Assembly: GCA_003024785.1 (NCBI GenBank)
Contig: PUQB01000315.1
Coordinates: 1-64,000, forward strand
Length of the DNA stretch: 64,000 nt
DNA from: Selaginella tamariscina
Lineage: Eukaryota; Streptophyta; Lycopodiopsida; Selaginellales; Selaginellaceae
Direction: 5' to 3'
A program made the position numbers and the translations under genes. Under the pieces are notes generated by a model that had not been told where the DNA came from, searched no databases, and was given only the letters and a program-made list of their open reading frames with translations. This document shows positions 23,984 through 32,960 of this stretch, piece by piece; position 1 is the stretch's first letter; every line of letters begins with the position of its first letter.

Positions 23984-24019
23984 GGGTCTCGGCGAAAAGG
24001 AGGCTCCGGCTCAGGAGGC
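23984..24019 (+). repeat. Left terminal inverted repeat of MULE-A
   Basis: Reads GGGTCTCGGCGAAAAGGAGG and onward to CAGGAGGC. It matches the reverse complement of the right end with a few substitutions and gaps, and is identical to the corresponding end of copy B (51162-51197, inverted). Confidence 0.85.
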
Positions 24020-24034
24020 TTCATATTATTCTAG

Positions 24035-24104
24035 TATATTCGCGGATATTCTAGGGTTATTCTAGCATATTCTAGCATATTCTCAAGAATATTCTAGAAT
24101 ATAT
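24035..24104. promoter_or_regulatory. Left subterminal GAATATTC-type array
   Basis: Repeated ATTCTAG/GAATATTCTAGAA words in the 3' flank of the transposase gene, just inside the terminus. The stretch GAATATTCTAGAA fits three alternating GAA/TTC pentamers with two-base spacing, the layout of a heat-shock element. TGCCGACTGG words follow at 24118-24160. A regulatory or transposase-binding role is inferred. Confidence 0.5.
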
Positions 24105-24196
24105 AAGTTTTTTAATATGCCGACTGGTTTAATATACGCCGACTGGCTTAATATATGCCACTGGCTTAATAAACATTATCCTAAACCCTAAACCAT

Positions 24197-27100
24197 TTAT
24201 CCTTGTAGCACCGGTGGGTCATGAACTCTGTTGCAATTCACCAGCAAACGGTGGACCTCCATGTCACTGAGCGATCGCCTTTGTAGAAAATATGTGACTT
24301 CCGGGTTCAAGCCAAGCACACGGCTATAGACGAAGTACATGTGTACACATGGGCTCCAACTTTTGCTCTTCTGAAATGTAGAACAACTGCATGAAGGATA
24401 AGTATTAATAGTCACCTTTGCAGAGTCATTTCCTGCCGACACAACGAAAGCCTCCTTCCGTCCTCTAGCTGTCACTTCAACATTTCGCACACAACCTAAA
24501 AACGTCTTGGCCTTGCGGAAATTCTTCTCTTGTTCCTTAGACATTTTTGTTGGAGTCCGAACCATACGTCCTTCGAAAGGTGGAATTGTTGTAGATCCAG
24601 CTCCACGTGGTGGCGATGGTGTTTTGTCCTTCTGACCCTCATCTACTCTTCCTGCCATCCCCTGTAAACCTTCCAGAACAAAGCCTGCATCCTGTAGTTC
24701 TCTGACCTCCTCACTTGTCAGCTTCGTTTCCTTGAGCACAGGCCAAACCGTTGGTGGTGTTGGAATTCGTGACCGAAGAATTTTGCCGTTTGGCCGCGTG
24801 AAACACCCTGAATCTTTTGGGCAGAACCACATCATCTGTTGTACATACTCCTCATTCCCCAAGGCATCAATGTACATTCGTTTTCCATAGAATCCTGGTG
24901 CTGGCACTCTGCTTGGATAACCGATTGGTTTTCCACACAGAGCAGTTCCTTCCTGATTCATCCCCAAACACTTAACCTTACTGGATGCTCCGATTCGTCT
25001 GATGGCCCACTCTGTTTGAGCAATCTCTCTCTCCGAAACCTCTTCGAACCTTAACCTCTTTCTCCTGTTGTTTTGGACCACCCGCTCTGTGTACTCTACA
25101 TCATGTCTGTGTGAACGTCGAGCATCAGACTGTTCTGTTCCTGTGACTGTTCTCCTAACAGTTTGCACTCGAACGTTAGTGGTACTCGTGAACTCCGGGC
25201 TGGTCAAGTGTTCCTCGCCTTCCACCAGATTGATAATTGTTGATGGAGATACACTTTTCCCCTCAGAGAGTTTGCGTTGCACTCGTTTCAACAGAGTTTC
25301 CTTCGAAGGCCCTGACCCTGTATACCTCCCTTCTATTGCCGCTTTCACCTTCGCACTCTGCATAACTGCATCGGTGAGGTCTAACATTGTCGCCTCCAGC
25401 AGTGGTACTCTTTTGGCCAATCTTGCTCTTCTTGCTCTGCGTGAATCACTTCAGCATTGTTTGTAGTTGGAACGCTCGCGAGTCCTTCTTCTGTCATGTC
25501 TCCCAGTTCCGCCATGGAGATGTGGTCCTCATGCCTGATCCACCAAGACAGCCATGTCTTCAAAGCTCGAATGTTTGACGCTCGTCCTTCCCAAAAGACT
25601 CGAGAATTGCCAGTTGTTCTTTCTTAGATTGTTCATTCAGTGCTGCAGGCCAGGCACGAGCAAGCTTCATGTGTTCTTCGCGATGTTCTTCTGCGATCCA
25701 TTTCTTTGTCACCTGACGCACGGATTGCATAAAGTGAAACAGACAGCTTCTTTCCCTCCCTTTCATCTTTGCTCCGTTGTTGAATACTTGGCGCAAGGCT
25801 ATCCATATCGCTCCAGCCTCATCCGACATGAAACCAGCAAAGTTGACATTCTCCAAACCCTGCTTCTTACAAACCTCTAGCATTGTGTTCAAGAACTTCA
25901 GCACTGCAACATTATCTTCGCGGCACATATCTGCGTAAGCTATAGTCACCATGGATCTGACACTGCAAGAGAGCGTTAGATAACGAAGATTAGAAAGTGT
26001 TATGAAGAGTTTTACAACTTACAATGGGTCATAAAGGTGTATTCCAATTGTCGCCCAGTCTGGTATGCGGTGCGTGTGGTCCAGAACAACCCATTGATCA
26101 TGAAGGTCTCCTCCACTTTGACACCTTCTGATGTACTCAACTCCTGAACCCGGTCCCTCAACTGTCATTTTGAAGATCAGAGGCTGCTCCTCAGCACCAT
26201 GCAGTTCCATCCCTGGAACATGTATGACGTGAATGAAAGGTATTGGCAGCTTTGTCTTCAGCTCCAGAAGACCCTCGTAACCCTCTCTAAAGTGTGTCTC
26301 CTTCTGTCTTGATTGTGTAATCCAGTCCCGAGTCCTAAAGAAAAGGTCACGTCAGTGTGTAGAGATCTAAAAAAAATACCTTCGATGGTTTGTTAGAGGT
26401 TCAAGTTTTGAGAGTAAACCAGTGTACGAGACTTCTCCTTCTTCCTTGAAAAGTTCTTCAAAGATGAGCTCACGCGCGGCTTGAAACTCAATCACTCGTT
26501 GATTGGTTCGCGGACTGCTCTTTACCACGTTGCTGACACTAGATCTGGCTCGCTGAACGTTTGAAGCTGACACTGAGGGGCTGACTGGATGCTGATGAAC
26601 ACCTCTGTGAATGAACAACCTTGTAAAAGAAATGTCGTCTGGCAGAATGTAGTACACATAAGCCGGACAAGTGTGCACCAGCAATGGCTCCTCTCCACAA
26701 TGCTTACATTTTATGCCTATTACTTTGCCTGTCTCAGTTGTCTTTGCCTTCTCCACAGCACCCTTGAAGTGACATTCATTTGCTTTCTTCTCAAAAGCCA
26801 AGTAGGGGCAAGTAGGATTGATGCATTGGAGATGTCCGACACATGAACTTCGACTGACTCGCGGAACATGCCAGTGTGTTGTGCTCGGGTGTGTCCAATG
26901 GTAGCAGCCATCCTTGCGATTCATCCCCGAGTACTTCTCTGTGCTTTCTGTCTTAGGGGGAAGTTCGAAAATGACATTTCCATTGTATATCTGCGGTAGT
27001 TCAGAGACTCGTTTAACTTCAGACGAACCAATGAGATCCTTCCCTATCCTACATTTGTCTGCTCTTAGAAGACACACCAGCATGGATTCCTCACGCTCCT

Positions 27101-27356
27101 CTGTCCGCAACCTGAACAACGGGCCCTTTGCCGGGCACAATGTGTAAAAGACAAACTGGTTTGATGCATTGCCTTCTGGTAACAACTCCACATCTTCTCC
27201 AGAACTCGCAGAAACTGACATCAATTGAACCACATGTATACTGAACCAACAAGGAATGTTGAAAGCAATGTGAAGATCATGTTCAAACACAAAAGCATTT
27301 CCATCTTCATCGACTGGGAAATCTTTGTCAATGCCTTCATAGGTAACTCTGGCCAT
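24197..27356 (-). pseudogene. MULE transposase with Cys/His N-terminal domain, D-D-E core and SWIM finger (copy A)
   Basis: Three exons: 26380-27356, 26023-26334 and 24197-25962, with GT-AG introns at 26335-26379 and 25963-26022. Exon 1 holds a Cys/His cluster (CINPTCPY, CKHCGEE, then IHRGVHQHP), like the WRKY/FLYWCH-type DNA-binding regions of Mutator transposases. The catalytic core reads VLDHTHRIP (first Asp), FMSDEAG (second Asp), CLFH (MULE CxxH) and TTNNAEV (Glu). The C-terminus has a SWIM finger, CSCSTF...CVH (residues about 350-375 of the last frame). One base is missing near 25604 compared with copy B. A further frame change near 25430 is shared with copy B. The first 330 codons and the last 407 are open. 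Expected length is about 1,020 residues. The role is cut-and-paste transposition. Confidence 0.88.
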
Positions 27357-27849
27357 GACAACGCAAGGAGAAAGCTCGGTGGTTTAGGAAAGCAAAGCAA
27401 AAGATTAAACACACTTTCTCACCAAAAAAAATTACAATCGTTAACAATAAACGTGAATACACGTTTGTATATAATTAATTCTATGCTGCCCAGTTCACAG
27501 TGTTCTTAATGATGTCCTCTCTAGTATCACCGATTTAATTTAATTTCTACCTTTTATGATTTGAAATATCTTCACATTTACCAATTATTCACATATTTTA
27601 AAATAAACCCTAAATATTAATGTCACATTTATTCCGTAGGGTTCACTGTTTTCATTGCGGCTAGGGTTTTTTGGTAGATAGGGTTTACTGTTTCCATTGC
27701 GGCTAGGGTTCTTTCAATCTCAGATCTGTTTCCACTGCGGTAGATCCAGAGGGTTTCTTTAATCTCAGATCTCAGAGTTACGGTTTCCACTGCGGCGCCA
27801 TCCATTTCGACTCGATTCGTGCAGCGCCCAAGTATAACAATGGAGATTT

Positions 27850-28945
27850 CTGTGCCGATTTAGATTCTCGGCACCATCCTGCTCAGCCGGCGGCCACAAG
27901 GTATGTGTAATTTCTGTATTTTATGATTTGCTGCTCAAGTATTTCTTTTTCCAGAGATATAGGGTCTTCTTATTTGTGCCGACTGAGAGCAACGGCACCA
28001 TCCTGGTTCAGTCGGCAAACACAAGGTATCGTCGATTTATTTATTTTTTCCTTGCGGCTCAAGTATACGTGTCACAATGTTTTTTTTTCAGAGTTAATGG
28101 GTCTTTCCATTTGTGCCGACTGAGAGTGACGGCACCATCCTGGTTCAGTCGGCAAAAACAAGGTATTTTCGATTTGTTTTTTTTTGCTTTCTGGCTCAAG
28201 TATTCGTATCACAAGGTTTTTTTTTCAGAGTTAATGGGTCTTCCCATTTGTGCCGACTGAGAGTGACGGCACCATCCTAGTTCAGTCGGCAACAAGGTAT
28301 GTTCGATTATTTATTTTTTGCTTTCTGGATCAGTATTCGTATCACATTGTTTTTTTTCAGAGTTAATGTGTCTTCTCATTTGTGCCGACTGAGAGTGACG
28401 GCACCATCCTTCTTCAGTCGGCAGCCACAAGGTATTTGATATTTTTTTTTTTGCTTTCTGGCTCAAGTATCCGTATAACATGTTTTTTTTCAGAGTTAAT
28501 GTGTCTTCCATTTGTGCCGACTGAGAGTGACGGCACCATCCTTCTTCAGTCGGCAGCCACAAGGTATTTTGAATTTGTTTATATTTTGCTCTGCGGCTCA
28601 AGTATCCGTATAACAATGTTTTTTTTCAGAGTTATAGTGTCTTCCCATTTGTGCCGACTGAGAGTGACGGCACCATCCTTCTTCAGTCGGCAGCCACAAG
28701 GTATTTTGAATTAGTTTTTTTTTTCTTTGCGTCTCAAGTATTTCTTTTAAAACAGTTAATGGGTCTTCCCATTTGTGCCGTCTGAGAGGGACGGCACCAT
28801 CCTATCTCAGTCGGCACCATTATCTCTTCTGGCCGTCTGACAGAGTCGGCACAAACTATCTCAGTCGGCAGGTTTTTCTTCTACATCTCTCTGCCGACTG
28901 AGAGGGTCGGCAGCATCTAGCTTGAGTCGGCAGCCACAAGGTTAG
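27850..28945 (+). promoter_or_regulatory. Central array of exon-like units with TGCCGACTGA inverted repeats (copy A)
   Basis: Ten units lie between the two divergent genes, near 27853, 27974, 28112, 28249, 28380, 28514, 28650, 28767, 28830 and 28900; the complete ones are about 135 bp apart. Each core has TGCCGACTGA, a central CGGCAC and the reverse complement TCAGTCGGCA, so it can fold as nested hairpins. Most cores are preceded by a T tract plus CAG (acceptor-like) and followed by CACAAG/GTATTT (donor-like). The units therefore look like repeated non-coding 5' exons. The last acceptor (TTTCCAG, 29001-29007) lies 10 bases before the start codon of the ParB-methyltransferase gene. Bidirectional promoter and protein-binding roles are inferred. 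Confidence 0.7.
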
Positions 28946-29017
28946 TCATCTTTGTTTGTTTTTTTATTTTGACTCCTCATCAATTGACTTGTGTGTTTAC
29001 TTTCCAGAGTTCCCAAA

Positions 29018-32000
29018 ATGGTGAGAGCTTCAAAACGTCTACTAGAGACTGCGCCTGATGAAGAGCCACGGGAAGAGAAGAGGATATCGAAGCAGAAGCG
29101 AGGCAAGAGAGGAGAACCATCTAATGTACCAAAGGAGGATCCTCCAGTGACTCAGTCTGGAGTAGTAGCAGTTGAGCAAGAACAGCCTCCACCAACAATC
29201 ACAGATTTCCCGGAGAGCTCGTCGCAGTTGCCTCCTTCATCCGCTGAGGTTGCAGTCCTGAACGAGCAAGTGCAGATGACAGAGGCAGCTGAAGCTAGCG
29301 AGGACGACTTGGAGGAGGCAGTCAGCAAAAAGAGAGGCCGCGGGAAAGCTGATTCAAAAGGCAAGAAGGCGAAGAGCGATAAGGAGCCGAAGGAGTTATA
29401 CAGCATACCGGCGAGCCTGCATTTGGAGAGCTCAGCAAACCTGCTCGACAAAATTACTATCAAGGGACTTGGTGATCCTCCTGATGTGCCCATCTGCAGA
29501 ATACATTCCAACGAGGTGGTTCGACGAGTGAACCCAGGGGACTTGGACAGGCTGGTGTCATCGTTGAAGAAGGCTGGTTATCTACGCAACACGGCCATGT
29601 TCATTCTGTCCATCGGAGATCGACTCACTGCTGAGGAGCTATCGGAGCTGTCGAAGGACACGATTCAGTACGAGCAGCACCGGTCTTTCGAGCAAGCTCT
29701 TACTCAGCCGGAGTACAAACAGTGGGCTTCAAGGCTCTCAAACAGGAAGTTTAGCTGTTGGGACGGGAACCATAGGCTACAGGCTTTGCAGAAGCTGTAC
29801 CGAGAGGATGCAGAGGACAACCAGCGATGGGCTATTCGCGTTCGATCGAGTTTCATCTCCACGGAGAACCTCGACATTCTTCAATTGGTTTCGATGTTCC
29901 AATCGATTAACATGTGAGTATTTTCTTTTCTTTTTGTTAAGAGTTTAGACTTACAGTTTCGTTGAACAGATCTTCAGCAACATCTGTGGAAACAACGCTA
30001 CCACATATTCTCCTCGCTGTAAAGGCGGTCTGCACTAGTACAGAAGGAACTCAGAAAATCCTCGAGTCACTCACGGAGGTTGATCGTCTTGAGGTGCGGA
30101 AGTGGAAGGAGAGTTCATCAGGAAAGACGGCTTGGCATCCTCTTCCGAACCTGATCTGCGCAAAGATACTTTTCAAGGTAACCTCCGATTTAATTTATAG
30201 GAAAGAAATTTTTAACTTGTTCTATGTGCAGAACGAGATCGACGATGATCTCGACAGAGCAGTCACCAGTGCTAAGGGCAATCCACAGGTTGAGGTGAAC
30301 CTGAAGCAGCTAGTATACAAGAAGCATGACAAGCGTATGCACAAGTTCCTCTCCATCATAGACCCAGACTTGGGGGAGGAGTGGTTCCAGAAGGTGACAA
30401 ACATCTCTCATAAGCAGTGTCGCTGGATGGGCATTGAGAAGCTGTATGCGATGTCAAGGGCGAAGATTCCAAACATGCTGCGACTCCGATACCTCAACAA
30501 GCTCACCCGTCTCGAATCCAAGGCAGAACAACAGACACTTGGGCTACCGGGCATGCAGGACAAAGAGTGGATCAAGTGGTTCACCTTGGACTTATATTGG
30601 AAGGCTGTGCGCGAGGAAGCCATTCAGATCCTTAAGGGGTTGCGAGAGGATGGTGAAGAAGTTGGAACGGATGTCGACTTCATGAGCTGGTTTGACGAGA
30701 TGAGAATTCGGAGCAAGTGCCTGGTCTTTCAGCCCTTCCATGACTGCATACGGTTCACTTATTCGATGGAGCCGAATGAGTTTCTGGAGCGTGAGGAATC
30801 TGCGCGTCGGATGATATGGAGGTAAGCTTTCAATCCAGCATTGCTACTGTCTGACTTTGTGTTGCAGGTTCATACTGGCGAAGCAAATGACACCGTCCCA
30901 TACGATGAAGCTGTGGACAGATCATACAAGCGAGCCTCACATGTGGTCGAAGAGCAGAGGAGCTCTAACACCGTTCGAACGGGAGCATGTTCCATTCTGG
31001 CTCGACTGTCCGTCGCAACAGCCACCAGCTTGGGAGAGCACACTATTCGACATGCACGCCAATGATCTACCAGCGATTCTTTGGGAGCCAGAAGAAGTAG
31101 AGGCTATCAAGAAGAGCAAGATGAAGAAGACGGTGCGGAAGACAACTACACCTGCAAAGGGATCGGGAGCGGGACCAAGCTCTTCTACAGCACCTCCGCC
31201 AGCATTCGACTTTACAATCAATGAGGTACAGCCACTTGTAGCTAGTTTGGACATCAAGGACGACCTGATGACCTTCATCCCGACCCTGGCTGCATCCCGT
31301 GGATCCTACGACCTAGCTGTGTGCGACATGGAGGAGATGAGCAGGTCTTTCTTCGAGCCAGGTGCTTCCCAGACAGAGGTGTACACCAAGCTCCGAGAAC
31401 AGGTTGACAGACTACGGTTGAGTCACAAACGTTGTTCCAGGAAGTGGTAGGTGAATACGGCTTCAACCTCATCATCCTCGACTTGCCCAATGAGCTTGTA
31501 TATGGAGGTGCTAGCATCAACAAGGACATTGTGCAGCTAGATCCGGTGAAGTTTGAGGAGGCCTTGCAGTTCAGTGGAATGCACTTGGCAGCGAGTGGTT
31601 TCATGGTCGTCTTCGCGAGTTCTCCTTCTGTTTCGGCGGTGATTCAGGCGGCTGCAGTAATCAACTTGGAGGTTGCAGGGACTTACAGCGTCTACCGTGC
31701 ACGAGGCTGGGGATACCGTGACAAAATTAAGGTAAGCTAGCTATTCAAGTTCAAGTTTAACTTGGTCTATGTGGCAGGATAACTTGTTAGTTCTCTTGGT
31801 GCTGCAAAGCTCTGAGAAGAAGTCGAAGAGGCCAAACCCTCTGGCGTTGACGAACACGATCCTCGTCGACACTGCCGACCGTTATCAGGAGGCTTGGTAA
31901 GGAAGTGCTTTGCTATGTTTATCCTAATGGAAGATTGTGCAGGATTATGATTCAACCGAAGAGTGTTCGACTCATGCAGCTTTTGATCGAGCGTCTCAGT

Positions 32001-32240
32001 AGACCTGGCGACCTAGTCTGGGATATTGGTTCCGGAACCGGGTCATCATTGTTAGCTGCCGTCGAGCTCGGAAGGAATATTATAGGAACCGAGAAGAGTT
32101 TCGAACTCTCTAGGTTGGCAACAAACAAGCTTGCAGAGAACATTAGACCAGAAGAGTTACCTACTCAAACACCTCCACGTCCAAGCGTAACTGGTGGTTC
32201 GAGAACTGCAGCTTTACTTAAGATGAAGAAGAAACTTTAG
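29018..32240 (+). pseudogene. ParB-like / beta-class amino-DNA-methyltransferase fusion gene (copy A; one 4-bp lesion)
   Basis: Six exons fit GT-AG rules: 29018-29913, 29970-30177, 30232-30821, 30868-31731, 31778-31896 and 31943-32240. In order the protein has: a basic AT-hook-like linker (KKRGRGKADSKGKK, about residue 100); a ParB-like region with NPGDLDRLVSSLKKAGYL and CWDGNHRLQAL (about 180-265); an unassigned helical middle; then methyltransferase motifs. Motif IV is FNLIILDLPNE in exon 4. Motif X/I is in exon 6: RPGDLVWDIGSGTGSS, AAVELGRNIIGTEKS. This IV-then-I order is that of bacterial N4/N6 (beta-class) enzymes, and ParB-methylase fusions are known in phages. Motif IV departs from the usual [DNS]PP[YFW]. 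Relative to copy B, four bases are missing near 31418, which shifts the frame ahead of motif IV; without that loss the exons would total 993 codons. Product would act on DNA, likely in the nucleus. Confidence 0.85.
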
Positions 32241-32254
32241 CTAATGTATATTGA

Positions 32255-32295
32255 GTAATAAATTAAGCTAATATAAAAAAAAAAAAAAAGAAATA
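32255..32295 (+). terminator. Polyadenylation-type signal after the methyltransferase gene
   Basis: An AATAAA word at 32256-32261 lies 16 bases after the stop codon and is followed by a run of A. Copy B keeps the same AATAAA-type word in inverted orientation near 42255. This suggests where transcripts of the gene end. Confidence 0.4.
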
Positions 32296-32351
32296 CAACA
32301 GTTTTAATAGAATTCTTTTTTGCCGACTGAGGCCAATACTGCCACCAGAAA

Positions 32352-32389
32352 GAATATTCCAAAATATTCTAGAATATTCTTGAATATTC
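32352..32389. promoter_or_regulatory. Right subterminal heat-shock-element-like array
   Basis: Reads GAATATTCCAAAATATTCTA and continues GAATATTCTTGAATATTC. That is eight alternating GAA/TTC pentamers with two-base spacing and a single mismatch, a textbook heat-shock-factor site in layout. Copy B keeps the array (42122-42160). It could equally be a transposase-binding array; the sequence alone does not decide. Confidence 0.55.
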
Positions 32390-32397
32390 GAGCCCAG

Positions 32398-32433
32398 GCC
32401 TCCTGGGCCCCAAGCCTCCAAAATGCGACACTC
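32398..32433 (-). repeat. Right terminal inverted repeat of MULE-A
   Basis: On the minus strand it begins GAGTGTCGCATTTTGGAGGC and runs to CAGGAGGC. It pairs imperfectly (about 70 percent by eye, with gaps) with the left terminus. Confidence 0.85.
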
Positions 32434-32442
32434 TAACCAGAA
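32434..32442. repeat. Right target-site duplication of MULE-A (TAACCAGAA)
   Basis: Perfect repeat of 23975-23983. Confidence 0.93.
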
Positions 32443-32504
32443 CAAACACGGGTGCATTAGCACATTAGCATTAGCAGAAAAGCCACTTACAGCAGATAGA
32501 ACAC

Positions 32505-32960
32505 ACTATCAACGCGAGCTTAAGCTAAAGTAGGCACATTCATACACTAACACACACATAACATGAAGTTAACTAAAACATAAACAGGCATAAAGCCAAG
32601 GCAAAACATGCGTAAGTACAATTGAAGTATGTGTGTCTGATACATTCTTAAATAAATACAATAAAGTTACATACACGTATGGATGGATAGATATGTGTTC
32701 ATATGCACACACACAGACTAGCCTCCTTAACACACACATCAACACGAGCTTAAGTTAAAGTAGGCGCATTCATACACACGCATACCTTCTTAACACGCGC
32801 GCGCACGCACACCATGAAGTTAACTATAACATAACAGGTCAAGGCAAACATGCGTAGGTACAATTGAAGTATGAATGTCTGATACATTCTTATATAAATA
32901 CAACATAGTTGATAATGTGTTCATACGGGCACACACAAAAGAGTGACAATTAGGCTAGAC
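32505..32960. repeat. CA-rich tandem duplication (about 230-bp unit)
   Basis: Two head-to-tail copies start at ATCAACGCGAGCTTAAGCTA (near 32509) and ATCAACACGAGCTTAAGTTA (near 32740). Both contain ATGAAGTTAACTA and TACAATTGAAGTATG. The CA/TG-rich composition continues that on the other side of MULE-A (23885-23970), so this looks like the interrupted intron or spacer into which A inserted. No gene is visible. Confidence 0.75.

Larger units (their letters stand above)
23984..32433. mobile_element. MULE-A: 8.45-kb Mutator-like transposon carrying a ParB-DNA methyltransferase gene
   Basis: It is bounded by a perfect 9-bp target duplication and imperfect inverted termini of about 36 bp (23984-24019 and 32398-32433; shared core GGAGGCT...CAGGAGGC). 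It holds a minus-strand transposase (24197-27356), a central promoter/exon array and a plus-strand ParB-methyltransferase gene (29018-32240), transcribed away from each other. The termini, order and gene pair are the same in copy B, so the methyltransferase gene is part of the element and not a chance neighbour. Near-complete ORFs and the clean duplication suggest recent movement. Structure is seen; 'Mutator' follows from the 9-bp duplication plus transposase motifs. Confidence 0.93.

Noticed and set aside
27923-28714. Open frames of 60-110 codons across the hairpin array (also in copy B near 46585-46797)
   Set aside because: They only reflect the tandem repetition and change frame between units. 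They show no conserved protein.
27850-28945. CRISPR array
   Set aside because: Plant nuclear DNA; units have no unique spacers and carry splice-site-like borders.
23984-32433. Bacterial contamination or an integrated prokaryotic segment as the source of the methyltransferase
   Set aside because: The gene has five GT-AG introns at the same places in A and B, lies inside a plant-type MULE with 9-bp duplications, and exists in three copies of different age.
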